A stretch of DNA of 64,000 bases, taken from NCBI GenBank assembly GCA_027605045.1, contig JAQFWX010000092.1:80700-144699 (forward strand), in the 5' to 3' direction. Source of the DNA: Phallus indusiatus (taxonomy: Eukaryota; Basidiomycota; Agaricomycetes; Phallales; Phallaceae). This document shows, in pieces, positions 24,258 through 36,989 of the stretch (within the stretch, counting starts at the first letter, position 1; each line of letters begins with the position of its first letter). Under the pieces are notes generated by a model. It searched no databases. It had not been told where the DNA came from and saw only the letters and a program-made list of their open reading frames with translations. A program made the translations under genes and the position numbers.

Positions 24258-27200
24258 TTAGAGGAGGAAGGCGGCATTGTCTTGTGCACGGTTGCATCTT
24301 TGAGCGATACGCGATGCTCCTTCAAGCGCACGTTCGACTAATGCCCGAGAAGGAGATGTTTCCGGAGTCGAATTGAATAAATCTGGAGAAAAAGTGTATC
24401 AGAAAGGGTATTCAAAGGGGAAAAAAAGTAAAAGTATCAAGACAATTTGCCAAAGACTTACCTTTGTACAATAGTACATATCTAACCACTCTTTGAACAG
24501 GTTGAATAGCTAAATCTTGAACTGACGGAACTTTGACGCTACCGCCGCCGCCACCGTTGCCTGATTTCGTGTTCTTCCCAATAGTGTCATTCCCGCTACT
24601 ACTCCCAAACTTCCTAGAAAAATATCGAGATTTTCGGGAGATAGGAGCAGGTGGTGGGGTGAAACACATGTCTTGCGACGATGACGACGACGACGACAAT
24701 GCACCACCACCACCATCAAACGGTTTCGTGTTTCCACCGTTCGTTTCTGGTGTGTCGATGTCAGCAGCGCCGTTAACATCACTTTGCCCCGATGAGCTGA
24801 ACGCAAGACTGGGTGTGCTCCGTCTCCACAACGCAGCCTGCAAATTAGAAAAAGACGTAGTCGCATTCCGATGAAGTCTCGTCGTCGCAGACTCTGACTG
24901 CGAATTCTTCTTTCCATTTTTCAAACCAGACGACTGTGCCGCTGCCGCCGAACTCTGCACCAACGGAATTCGGTCGAATCCAAGACTAATTCTCCTCCCA
25001 GTTCTTTGTCCTTTGTTGTGCGGCGGCTGTCCAAGTCCTAGTCCCAGACGACGTGTGTTGTTGTTATCGTGTTTTCCATTATTATTACGTCGACCGTTAC
25101 TTTTTCCGAAGAATTCACCGACGACACCGGACCATGCAACAAACGCAGCTTCGAGAATCTCTTCGCAATTCATAAACGCAGTGCTGACACCCCACGCAGA
25201 CGGATCTTCCGCCAATCTTGTACTAAACGCTCGAGAAGCCGATATAAGAGCTGGTAGATATTGCAATAATAGCGGTGGAGGAGGATCAAGTGTCTAAAAT
25301 AGATAACCCATCAGAAATTTTATCTTTTTTTTGTGGTATACGAACTGATACGTACCCCGCCTCGTTGTAAGGTTTCCAGTCCTTCACGATAAGTTTTCTC
25401 CGTTCGGACAATTTCCCTACAAACAAGAAGCGCCTTTCTTGCATTAAGCCATTCCTCCATCTCCTCTTTTCTCCATTTAACATTCGGAGGTATACCCCCC
25501 GAACTCGGATTCGACACTTGACGTCTACCAGAAATATCTCCATTCGTCTCCGTGACAACTTCCACATCCAAATCACCATCCCTAACCTCTTCTTTTTCTT
25601 CTCCCTTGACTTTCACCAATTCACCCTGAAATCCCAACGCCCAACCAATCCTTCGCAGTCTTTCAAGCTCTTCAACCAACTCATTCTCAGGGGTTTCCGA
25701 AACAGCAAGTGTCCATCTACGATTGGAAGGACTTCTCAAAAAGGAAGGACGCGTTTCAGAAGACGAAACGGGAGATAAAACCTGAGGTGGCGTTCGTTCT
25801 TCACCTGACGAGCTACATACGGACGGACTGCTGATGTCGATAGGTGATTGAACCATCGCTTCTGATCTAGTTCCATTGACATTGGAGGTAAAATTGGAGG
25901 TACTAGTACTGGTAAGCATTCGAGACCGATCATTTGAGGCTTTGATGGTTAAATCCGGCTCAGATTTACACCGAGCGAACTCAGAGAGCTATGTAAGAAA
26001 AAGACTAAGAAAATACTCTAAATGAATGAATGATAACGCTTGGGGTCTTACCGTTGAGTTAGGAGGTGGAGTAGGACTGCAGGGTATCTGAATATGCAAA
26101 GGGGACACAGATGGCAAAGGAGGTAACGCATTAACAGGCGATAGCGTTTCACGATCGTTTTGTATGGGAAAATCAACTGGAGCGTTAAACGCGGGAATTG
26201 GCATATACTGGGCGGCGAGATCTGGGTGCAAAGGTAGGTGTGCGTTATGAGTAGCTCCGAATGTCCGGTTGTGAAATTGCTGATAGTGCGAATGGGTGTT
26301 TACATGCGAGGATGGTCCACTTGACATGTACTCGTATTCGTACCCCCGTCTTCCGGTATCATCATAGACGGTATGCCTGTATCGTAAGACATCTGGGTTC
26401 CTGGGATGGTCGAAGCTCGAAGAAGAAGAAGAATGCACAGGAAACGGCATCGCTGAGTTCGTATCGCGACGTCGTTGATTGACACGCTGATTAACAGGTG
26501 GTAAGTTGACTGACGTGCGATGCGCAGCGGACTGTGGCTGTACAGGACGGAAAGGGATGTCTGTTTGTGAGATCGCGTTGTTAGGATTCCAAGCAGATGG
26601 TGGACGTTTTCTGAGCTTGCGTTGTGCTCTCGAGGAAAAATCGCCGCCTAGATTTTTTGTTGCTGACGACATGGGTAGGTGGCCAGATTCGGAAGTTGCA
26701 GAGGACAAGGCTATAGTGCCGTTCTCGTTTCTGATTCGTCGAGCTTGTGGTCTCGGTTCTGCAGACACGGAGAGCGAAGTGGCTCTTGAGAGATGATACT
26801 GACTGTCTTCTTTATTCTTTTTGTCGCCCAGCAATCCCAAGGGACGTTTCCACCAAGACGAAGACGATTTGCGAGTAAGGTTCGAGTCGATAGAGTGAGA
26901 ATGAGAGACTTGAGATTCCAAATCGCTGTTAAGCTGCACTGTCGACCTCGGACGATCTGTAAGCATACGTCTACTTGGTAGATGATAGGATAATGGCATG
27001 GGATGTGATTGCTGGTGGGCAGCATGGGACCGGGGATGATGGTACACTGCATCGTAATGGCCCGTCTCGGAAGAGGACGATGACGAGGATGGTGATATGA
27101 ATAGTGCAGAAAATGTATTTTGGCGTGTTAAATGACCCGAGTCAGACCATGAGGCTTGTATTTCATGCACGTCAAGCGTGTTGTTATCTGCGCCGAACTG

Positions 27201-27656
27201 ATTAAATGGGACCTCGGATAGAGCAACGGCCGGGGGCGACGGGAGTGGTTTTTGTTGAGGGGGATAGCTCAAGTCGTATCGTAAACGGTCAAGCAATGGA
27301 TCGCATCCTGGTTCGATGGGCGGGGGGCTGTTGTGTTCATTGCAAATAGGAAAAGGCGTGACGCTAAAGTTGTTGTGATTGCTGCTGCTGTTGCTGCTTG
27401 TGAACGAAGCTATTGTTGTTACAGTTGTCGACGAAGACGATTTTGACGACTTGCGTAGGACATTCTTTCTTTTCGGCGCATCAAAGGGCAGATCGTTGCG
27501 TGGCTGAATTTGAGGCTGCTGCGCACCTCTCGGAAGGTGAGGGCGATAAGTCGTGTACGCCATTGGTCCGTCGCCTTCTAGGGCAGTCGTCGAGGATGAG
27601 TGGGGACCCTGGGCGTGAGGAAGTAGGCGTGCTATGTGCAGCGTTTGCGTCTGCAT
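24258..27656 (-). CDS. Dbl-homology (RhoGEF-like) protein with long disordered N-terminus
   Basis: Four exons (27656-26052, 25988-25356, 25293-24462, 24382-24258) encode 1064 aa. Residues 1 to about 690 are Ser/Pro/His-rich disorder. A DH domain begins with EIVRTEKTYREGLETLQRGG, continues with PPPLLLQYLPALISASRAFS, and ends with the signature VPSVQDLAIQPVQRVVRYVL and LLYKDLF. Between its middle and last helices lies an insert of roughly 170 residues rich in Asn, Ser, Gly and Arg, including a poly-Ser run. No PH domain follows: the protein ends ~40 residues later (RCNRAQDNAAFLL). DH domains catalyse GDP release from Rho GTPases; activity here is inferred. An upstream in-frame ATG at 27824 exists but its first 56 codons look like leader sequence. 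Confidence 0.82.
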
Positions 27657-29352
27657 AAATAAAATAAAAAGGTAGGGTACGGGAGAAAGAAAGAGGAGAA
27701 ATATGAAAAAGAAATAGAGAAAGGAAGGCTTCCGGAGGGACAGTTTCCAGATGATTATCCTTATTCCGTCATTGTTACCAGTCGGCAGCGCGTGGCGATG
27801 CCAGTTCAAAGTCTGGTCTGTCACAGCGTGAAATTACTATCTATGTCTTTACCGGGGATCAATATCAATACTTTCTCTTTGGGAGAAAATAACATTTCTT
27901 GTACAGCACATTCAAAACACGACAGCGTGGAGGAATACATATAAATTTGTATATATGATATGCAGGTATAAATTCCAGATTGCCGCATTACTGGTCCACG
28001 ACTCCACGTGTGTCACACCATCCCTAGAGAGAGCCAACGTAGCCTTTTGATTTGATTAGACTTCTCTTCTAGTACATGGCACGGATTTCGTCTGAATCAC
28101 ATTGCGCGTTCAGTTGCTGTTACTCAATAACACCCAAGTCGTTCAATTGCATTGCTCCATGTCGTCTGATTTAGAAGACCGTGACGAGCTTCGAAGTCCG
28201 GAGAAGCACGTTGTTAGGGCACAGCGGAATCCTGATTCATGATCATGGTGTATGAGATTCTAAAATAGATTCCCCCGGAAAATAATCAAGGTTTGCTTGC
28301 TGGATTCGGTCAGAATATACAATACGATCTTTTCATTGCCAGAGCCACGTCTTTTGCTTCAGAATTTTCGATATACATACATACACGCACGCGAATTCAA
28401 GCGAGCGTTTCCATACCACTGTGAGCCCCACTGCTTGAGATATATAACGAACGATGACATTATACTAGACGTCATCCCTCGGGCGCAGCTCGCCTCGGTC
28501 TAGAGCTTGATAAAGTGTGCACATGCATTGGCGATAAAGCCGGAGGTAGAACCTCATAGTAAGCTCACGGTCTCCAGGTATCATCGGAGAAAGATTTTGA
28601 CGATTAACTTTATCCCTGTCGAAAATAGGACATTCGCTAGTTCAAAGTTCAGCATATGGACCAGCATCTTTTTTCCAATAAAAAAAAGCGACTGTTGTTT
28701 GCCCAAGTGACATTCGAGTTGTTTCTTCTCTCTTATCGGCGAACCCAAGACAGCGATTTGCAGCGATCGGAAAAATATTGGAAAAATGGCTGATTGGGTT
28801 GACCAACTTGACCTGACAGTCCCCCGGTGCTATGCGGAGACCGAGACAGTCCAATCCCATTCGAAAAACTGTTCGGTGAGGTATTCGGTTTTTCCGAAAC
28901 TCCCAGAATCTGAAAAACTTAAAATAAAAGTGAAATTCACCACGTTGCGTCTGAATAATCGAATTCTGCCAAGGCAGCGTTATAGGTGGGTTTGCAACCA
29001 AGTGTTTATGAGCAATTCAATCATTGGAAAATAGCTCCTTTCTGAGTGTTGAGATATTTGACGGATTCGTTTGGCTATTAAGCCAAGCCTCTTGTCGCAG
29101 TCTTATTGCAAAATCAGGCATAGGATTGGGAGTACCCCATTCATTCATGTCGCTAAACATTCTTGAAAACGAGTATGATATCAGTGGCTATACTACTTGC
29201 AGTCATAGCGTCCTGCGGCGAGGTTTCTCTATACATCGCTTGTGACAAGTCCTGATGTCACAGACTCGGTGGCTATAGCCTGCGGAGATCTACCACCACA
29301 CTTATATACGCCCGTTTTGCACCTTTGTCTCAGAACACAACATCAAACAACA
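27657..29352. other. Intergenic region, divergent promoters
   Basis: 1.7 kb between the divergent RhoGEF-like and Cys-rich genes. Short openings (28297-29245) show no family motif. A small plus-strand ORF at 28786-29034 was considered and not called. A TATATA element at about 29302-29307 lies 50 bp upstream of the Cys-rich gene ATG. Confidence 0.45.
29302..29308 (+). promoter_or_regulatory. TATA-like element of the Cys-rich gene
   Basis: The string TTATATA lies about 50 bp upstream of the ATG at 29353 and is followed by a CA-rich leader. The spacing is short but usual for compact, highly expressed fungal genes. Confidence 0.4.
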
Positions 29353-29847
29353 ATGAACTCTCAACCAAAGACCAACGTGCAACCGTCTCCCGCTTCAAGG
29401 ATGGGTAAGTTCGATTCAAGACATGAATGAAAACTTTTCATGTCTCAAACCAATCTTTTTTTTATAGAACTTTCCTTGCAACCGTCCATTGAGCAGGCTG
29501 AGCTTGAGGCTCAACAGAACAAGTCCAAATACCACGGGCTCATGCGTTTACGGGGAGGAGGAGCCGGAAAGGTACGTTCGGTTTTATTATCTTGTTCAGC
29601 AACGACCGAACCCAACTTGAAAGGACTGTTTCTTGGGACTGTTTGCGTGTTTCGTATGTTTCGAATGCTGCGAGGTGCGTTGTTTCCATGTCGTTTTTCA
29701 AGATTATGCTTACTGACCCCATTTGGTTAGGGCTGCTGTGAATGTAAGTCTTGGCATGACATATTTCATTTGAGATACACCACTTACTAAAACTATCTCA
29801 TAGGCTGTGCTGATATTATATGCTGTCCATGCGAAGTGTGTTGCTAG
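29353..29847 (+). CDS. Small cysteine-rich membrane-associated protein (CYSTM-like)
   Basis: Five exons (29353-29404, 29468-29571, 29624-29674, 29731-29743, 29804-29847) encode 87 aa; the fourth exon is just 13 nt. The N-terminal half is polar with a short helix (SIEQAELEAQQNKSKY), then MRLRGGGAGK. The last ~35 residues are packed with Cys: DCFLGLFACFVCFECCEG, then CCECCADIICCPCEVCC at the C-terminus, about 15 Cys. Such tails resemble eukaryotic CYSTM-type modules, thought to sit in membranes and respond to stress or metals, but I would not assign a function. A strong TATA element and compact structure suggest high expression. Frames agree at all four junctions. Confidence 0.75.
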
Positions 29848-30237
29848 ATTTGACATGTGATTTATGATATATGTTACTGGCTGATAATTAATATCCACAA
29901 ATCACGACGCGATCCTTTAAGAAATGCAAAGATATGGACAGGCCTGACTTGAGAGTACATGTTGGTGCCAACTCGTGCACCGTGCGCTGTGCGCTGTGCT
30001 TCAGGTTACGAACTTCGGCTCCCTGAGTCCGACTTGACTTCGGAAAAGGTCAACAATGATTAATAATTACGCACACCGTGTCACTAATATTCTCTTTCAA
30101 ATTATACATACATTCTGGCATTAGTCGTAGTCAGTTCAAGTTGTCGAACCTCTCGGCGAATCAGAGTCAAGCAATAATCTCTCGGTTGACGCTCGCCTCC
30201 GAATCATTGATCACTGTCGATTAAGTGTTACTGGAGT
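29848..30237. other. Intergenic spacer
   Basis: 390 bp between two same-strand genes. It contains a short GTGCGCTGTGCGCTGTGC direct repeat near 29979-29998. No ORF is supported. It should hold the 3' UTR of the Cys-rich gene and the NRK1 promoter. Confidence 0.4.
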
Positions 30238-31312
30238 ATGACCACGAACTTGACACAAATCAGAAAGAGAACTATTCTGATTGGCATTGGGTGTGTATTC
30301 TTGTTATCACTTGCAGCCATATCCTGATTCTCGGAGAAGAGGATCGACGAGTAGCGGGAAGACGACTCTAGCAAAACATCTGAAATCATGTCTACCCAAT
30401 AGTTTCATTATCCACCAGGATGTAAGTTATCTACTTTATTAATCAATTAACGGTTTTATTAATTTGTTGGCAGGATTTCGCACCAGCAAGTACTTCTGTG
30501 CTAGTCGCATGATAACGATGCGATGACTCAAAAAGTCCAACTGACTCGGTTTCCAACTTAGCCTGTCGAGCAACTTCCGATTCACCCCGAATTAGGCGTT
30601 CGTGATTGGGACAATGCCCCGGGTGCTGTAGACTGGGATCGTTTAGTGGACTTTCTTCGAGACGTTAAACGAACGGGGACGCTGCCAGAGGGACATCAGT
30701 CTTACGATGAATCTAACGTCACAGCTTCTGTACCCGCTTCAGGAGATGTTATAACACACTGGAAAAGTTGGAGCGAGGGTTTTGCTGAAGATCATCTTCG
30801 AAAACATGGTGAGATGCTAACTTGGGGTATTTTGGATGGTTTCTTGGTGTTTTGGGACGAGGTACGAATCATTTCTCACGGATGGCTGAATTTGTGCTTA
30901 ATTCAACGTTTGTTTTTCGGTTCAGCGTGTCGTCTCAACTCTCGATGTGCAAGTTTTAATTCGTACGCCCGAAGCCGTCGTCAGAAAGAGGCGCGAAGAT
31001 CGACCGTATGTAACCGCTGGTAAGCAAGTTTTTTTTTGCTACACAGTCGCGCGTTGTTGTCTCATAAATACATGAGTAGAAGGTGATGTGTGGCGTGATC
31101 CCCCACAATACTGGGAGAAAGTAGCGTGGCCTGCATATATCCACGCTCACCAACATTTGTTTGAGAATGGAGACGTTGTTGGTGGTAAATTGAGTGAAAA
31201 GGCTGGAGATTTGATGTTGTTTGAAGGTGTTGAGGTAACGATGGATACGATGGTGAACGACGTCATGAAAAGAGTGATGGAGGTATCTGAGAAGTGTGCA
31301 TCTGTATCATAA
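30238..31312 (+). CDS. NRK1: Nicotinamide riboside kinase
   Basis: Six exons (30238-30290, 30340-30421, 30474-30497, 30562-30861, 30926-31019, 31080-31312) encode 261 aa, the usual size for eukaryotic NRK. The N-terminal strand TILIGIGG leads into a P-loop GSTSSGKTTLAKHL. Next come HQDDFAPA (the catalytic Asp and substrate-binding strand), GVRDWDNAPGAVDWDRLVDF, the lid-type RRED with flanking Arg, and WEKVAWPAYIHAH. The enzyme phosphorylates nicotinamide riboside to NMN in NAD+ salvage, in the cytosol. One exon is 24 nt. It lies 154 bp upstream of POM152 on the same strand. Confidence 0.9.
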
Positions 31313-31466
31313 TAATAATCTCATGTAGTCTGCAATGCATCACTCGTACAATTCTGTAATTTCGTTGAGATTGGCGAGGTCGTGGGCCAAATATGAACTC
31401 ACGAGCGCCCACAAGCACCCAGCGCCACTAAAAAAGCGTTGGACGCGTCGCGTTCCTCAAACTGCC

Positions 31467-34400
31467 ATGGCCACTTCACCTGGAAACACAAAACAAACTC
31501 CATCTCCAGATCAGCCTCGAATTCCTCTACAATATGTCAGCGCCCCGGCCCAAAGATTGTACGCTCTAAGTTTGGGAGGACTCCTTCAGGTATCTGCAAG
31601 TTCTTGGGTTTAAAAGGGTCTTTGTTTCTTAAGATTATCAATTTTAGGCCGTGAAGTTTAGGAATTTTCTTATGAGGTGGTGGTATCCAGAATACTGGTG
31701 GAAATACCTTTTTGGATGGCTTGTGATAGATGCTCTTTTCGTTATTGGGGTAGCGGAGTTGCGCATACCTCGTCTTGCGTTTGGTTGGAAGGCCAGACTT
31801 ACGCAAATTATTTTGTTAAGCACAGTTGATATACTCCTATTTAAACAATATGATGTGAGTTCGTTATTGTCTGTGTCAGTTTCGAAGCGATAGTCTGATT
31901 TCTTCTGAAGACCTCCCTTTCAATGGCTTGGCTAAAAAGTAAGCATACACGAAATCATATCTGAGTGAAAGAATATTAATGAGAACAAATTTGATTTCAG
32001 TGGGAACATCCGAAAAAGAAATTTCAACGCGAGAGAAAACGGTTTACATTGACGATGTTATTAACCAAGGTGGCCATCTGTTTGGGCAACATACCGTTCG
32101 ACTATCCCCCATAAGGTAAGTGGAAATATGGGTTAAATTCTTCGTTTTTGACTGATGGCCGTTCCAAAATCAAGTACCGGAAGACTGAACCCATCAATAG
32201 AGAGCTTTTGTTTAGAACCTCCGGACAATTTTGTGCTCGTCCCGATCGTATTCAACAACACACAGCCCGCACAAATAACATATTCCATCTCCACCTTAGA
32301 TAACTCTCAAAAATCCTATATCACCCTTTCTTCCAAGGAACTCAAACAAATCGAAAAAATCCGTGCTGAGACGCAACTCGCGTTACAAAAAGTGGACCCT
32401 GTTCAGGATGATAATATTGAAGAAGACTATTACGATCTTCTCGAAGCCAAGCAACGCCCGGTTATCAATCATAATGGCGCGTCCGATTCGAAATATCCTC
32501 TTGAGAAGACCGAAGTTTTACAACATATCAAAATCACGAATCCTGGGACATTTCGGTTGGAGAGGGCTCTTGACCAAAATAATGCCGAAATTCGCGTTGG
32601 AGCATCTGAAGTCACTATTGTTCAGTGTCCGCGTGTTGAATTAGTTCCGATGGATGTTAGAGATGATGGAAAGCGTTGTATTGGTACAACGGAAACTTTC
32701 GATTTGAAGGTCTTTGGTGTACCGCCTTTGACGCTGAAGTGGCATTGGGAAGTAGCTGGAAGAAAAGAATCATTTCTAGTTGAGGGTATTGAAGGGGATC
32801 ATAGTGTATGCTTTTTATATGTGACTTTATTGCTACTCATTCAATGCTTGTTTATGTAGGTTCCTGGTCGGTTCATTGCTCAGGATCTTCACATCCCTCT
32901 CAAGATGCAACTCGATACTCTCGGAACACAAACATATACTTTGGACGCTTTAACGGATGGCGTTGGCAATTCGCTAAATCTAACACATGCCCAAGGCCTT
33001 ACACGTACACGTACCAGCCACTCAGTATCTGTCCTTCGCCGGAGTACAATGAGCTTCAGCTCATGCGGTCCCGGTAAACCCGTCAGTCTACTCATCGGAA
33101 AAGAAGCTTTCCTTTTCGTAACCGCCTCTGAGATGGACGAAGAAGACGGTCCGTGGAATGTTACAGTGAAATATACCCCTCCTGTCGACGATCGTAGTAG
33201 ATTCAAGCCTTGGCAGCGGGATTTCAGCATTCTCCCTGGAAAACGCGATTTGACGTTGTTGGCGAAGGCGCCTGGTGAATATAGTATTGTGAAAATTCAA
33301 GGTCAATATTGTCCTGGAGATGTATTGAGTCCGGAGACGTGTCGTGTTGTGGAGCAGCCGTTACCCACTGCAGAGATTGAGTGGAGACGCATTCATGAAT
33401 GGTCTGTTTATGCTTCTTATCCTTTTCTATACGTACGTACTAATGACGAAACAAAAGTTCTGGAGATACTGGTGTAGCAGCCTCGCTTCTTCTTCAAGGC
33501 AAACCGCCTTTTAGAGTGTTCTACTCTACACAGCGCAATGGAGAACCTATTCGGGAACTCTCTCAAGTATTTCACGGATCGCGTGGCGAAATTATTCTGC
33601 AACCCGAAAGGAGCGGTACATACACCTACACATTCCTGCGAATGAATGACGCGAATTATAATGATATAAAACTGGACGGTCCAACAATTAATCAGGTGGT
33701 TCATCCACTAGCTAGTGCTAGTCTCGTCAAATCTGGTGATTTATATGGAAAGGAAGCTATGCATAGTTGTTCGGGTAGCATGGTTGATATCGATGTTGAT
33801 CTCAAAGTTAGTTTTTTCCTTCTAAATTCATGATATTGAATGACGATGACCGGATTTGTTTCAGGGGACGCCTCCGTGGACTTTGGAAGTACAAATACTT
33901 GGTCCAAAGGGATCTCAGAATACTCAGATCGCGAACTTGACTAAACCCAGAGAAACTCTTCGTCTTCCTATTCCTTTGGTTGTTGATGAAGAAGGCGGAG
34001 CTTTCCAAGTGGACTTAGGTAAGGCATTTTGTATGGATTTTCATAAGATTTGCTAATTCCTCTCTTCTAGTTAGTATCACAGACTCGTATGGATGTAAAA
34101 GACAGTTATCCTTACCCGGAGTCACAGTTAACGTGAAGCGTGTCAAAGTAAGGTTGTGGCTAATATTAAAACGATAGAGACTGATGGTTTGTCTAGCCTA
34201 CTGTCAGGTTTTATGCTCAAAATGGAAAGCGCCAAATCTCAACACTACAAGGAAAGCGTGTGTTGTTACCACTCAGGCTTACAGGCGACCCAGTAAGTGT
34301 TTTTAATAGCGTTACGCAGGCTTTTATTGATATGGTTATTAGCCGTGGAGGATCAAATACCAGCGCAAAGATGATTCAGACGGTGGTGTAATGAGCGCAT

Positions 34401-36009
34401 CACTGTCTTTGCCGAACGATCATCTACCCATTACCGAAGCCGGTCTCTATGAGCTGCTTGAGGTCAAGGACGCGTATTGCACGGGATTTGTTGTTCCTGA
34501 AGAGAACACGTTCCTTGTGGAATGGATACCACGTCCTACTGTTGACATTGCGAGTACGACCAAGGTGGTTTATGTCCCTGAGAACCGAACTTATATTCGT
34601 CCTGCTGTGGTGGGTATTATTTTGTTATATGAAACGTTATGAATTGACATATGGGTTCTAGTGTGAAGGCACTGATGATTATGCTGATATTACCTTCGAT
34701 GGTACACTTGATTTGTCTTCTTTTTCCCAGTGTGATTTTAATACGTTTGACAGGTACTCCGCCGTTCCAGTTGAACTACAACGTCGCTCGAGAAGTTGAT
34801 AATGGTGTTATAAGACTGGTCGATCAGCCGACGTTCAGTAGCATTCAACGTTCAGGAAGATTCCAACTACAAACATCTAAAGCAGGAAGAGTGTATTATG
34901 AAGTTCAAGCCGTCGGGGACGCGTTGTATCCAATTCAGAAGCATTCCAGTGTTATCCCTAACAGCCAGCGGTTACACTTTGAACAGCAAGTTTTCTCGAG
35001 GCCCTCAGCGTACTTCAAGAAATCTAACCGGATGTCGTTTTGTCTGAATGATCCATTGGTTCAGCGGGAAGACCAGGTCAATGCGGTTATTGCACTTGAA
35101 GGAACGCCACCGTTCAAGCTTGAATTATCTATCAAGGATCTCGCATCTAGTGAGATTTACCGGGAGACCTTCGAGACCTTCTCTCACGAGTGGATGTTAC
35201 ATGTTCCTGAATATGTTTTCCATACTGTCGGCCCGCATCTGGTAGCTATTGAATCGGTTATGGATGATTCGTTATGCCCACAGTCAGATGTCAATGCTGA
35301 GAAGAGGACAATGTGGATTGATGTTGCAGAAACTGCGGTTATTGTTCCGTTTGAAATGAAGGAAGATTATTGCGTCGGAGAGCCGCTCCAGTTCCAACTA
35401 GAAGGTACTCCTCCTTGGAGAGTTCAGTGAGTTGTCATTCAGTGTCGTTATTGAAAGGTGGCGCTAAGAGATGTCGTTCTTGATACAGATATGGTTTTGA
35501 CGGAAAGCTCACGACTGTTCAAACTCTGTCTTCCCCTTTCCGGCGTGTAGCAGATCGGCCTGGCGTTTTCTCTATCATTTCTATTGCACATGAACACGAT
35601 TTATGTCAAAATACGGTCACCGGGATGGACTTTAAGATACACAGCATCCCATCTGCCAAAGTTTCACACGGGAAGAGGGTCATTCAAGATATTAGAGAAG
35701 GTATGTTAATTATGTTCGTTTGTATGCACAGGTCTGTTCAGTAATCCCACGTTACTTGTAGGTGAACAAGCAGAGATTAATTTCGAACTTGTTGGAGAGC
35801 CGCCATTTACGTTCACCTATCAAAGGACAGAATTGTCAAAGGGGCAGAAGAAACCTAAGGTTCTTGAAACGCATACCGTGTCGGGCGTAACGATGAGAAA
35901 TTACTCTATCTATTCAGCTGCTGAGGGAACGTGGACTGTTTCATTCATTCAAGACAAGTACTGCAGATATCCGCCAATGCAAGTGGACAAAGCCATTGAA
36001 GATGCTTGA
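31467..36009 (+). CDS. POM152: Nuclear pore membrane glycoprotein POM152
   Basis: Fifteen exons (31467-31589, 31648-31854, 31911-31938, 32001-32115, 32175-32805, 32860-33401, 33458-33806, 33865-34018, 34071-34147, 34197-34292, 34343-34609, 34662-34701, 34754-35426, 35489-35700, 35762-36009) encode 1253 aa, against 1337 aa in yeast. Hydrophobic N-terminal segments (YLFGWLVIDALFVIGVAEL, TQIILLSTVDILLF) anchor it in the pore membrane. The rest is a string of lumenal Ig-like repeats, each marked by a G-x-PPF/PPW motif (GKPPFRVFY, GTPPWTLEV, GDPPWRIKY, GTPPFQLNY, GTPPFKLEL, GTPPWRVQY, GEPPFTFTY). POM152 forms the lumenal ring of the nuclear pore. All junctions keep frame. Confidence 0.94.
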
Positions 36010-36989
36010 ACGGCATTCTCCCCATCCGAATCGAAGTTGGCAACCATCGATTCTCGAACCTTAGGGATTCTCGTCAGAACTGACGAACCCAGGAACAACT
36101 TCTATATCTTTTTTAATTTGGAAAGGGTGGTGTTCTATAGCGCCTTTTCCCCCTTTGCATAAAAGCTATTTACATACAATGTACTCATACAAATCAACAA
36201 ATTTTTGCATGGCTTCCGCACACCCACACGGGCGCCAACGTGCTTTTATCAGGCGCTCGGGGATAAGATTAAAATCTCAAATTGCGTGGAGCTGATCGCT
36301 GATAATCGTTTTCCTCCTGTAAACCATGACCTAAAACTCCAGCTACGCTCCTCAGTCTCCTGACCCTGCGCGTCGAACAAGCTCCAACTAACCTGACAAC
36401 AGATGGTGCACGTTTTCTATTTATACGCATCATATACAGAACGCCACTGCCGGTGGTTTTTTGCAACCTTGATGCTTCCTCGTGTCGTCAAAGAAGTTCT
36501 ATTTTATCGGTAATTGGTATAGACTATTTCCGGTACACATTTCTCCTGTTGTTGACGTTTTTTCAGAAAAATTGAAATAGTGGTGCGCAATATATGCACG
36601 TGAACTTTTCATGCGTTTGCACCGGTTGCTTCAAGTTGTATGCATGCATTCAAACTGTATACCTGAGAAAAAAAAGTAAACACTAACGATCATTTGGTGA
36701 TTGAAGTCGAGTCCCTTGTGGTTCTTTTCTCGCCATTTTGTATTACGAATGACTCCCTTAACCCTATTCATCTATTCAAAAAACTATATAATCATTCCAG
36801 TGTTCCAGTTCTCGTGACAATCGGAAGGGAGAGGCCGAAAACTTCGAAGCGTTCTATTTATAGTTCATTAATTTGGGGATAATTGTTTTCAGGTATAGTA
36901 GAGAAAAAAAAAGCACGCAAACTCGTCTCAGCTTTTATGAATGGAACATATATAATGCCGACTCAATTCAATATACATTTCATCTCTCC
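36010..36989. other. Intergenic region, GH5 promoter
   Basis: About 1 kb with no supported ORF. The right end carries a CATATATAA element at 36947-36955, about 35 bp before the GH5 ATG, followed by a CA/T-rich leader. Confidence 0.45.

Noticed and set aside
28786..29034. 82-codon plus-strand ORF (MADWVDQLDL...)
   Set aside because: No recognised motif, no supporting splice partners and no codon pattern that separates it from surrounding non-coding DNA.
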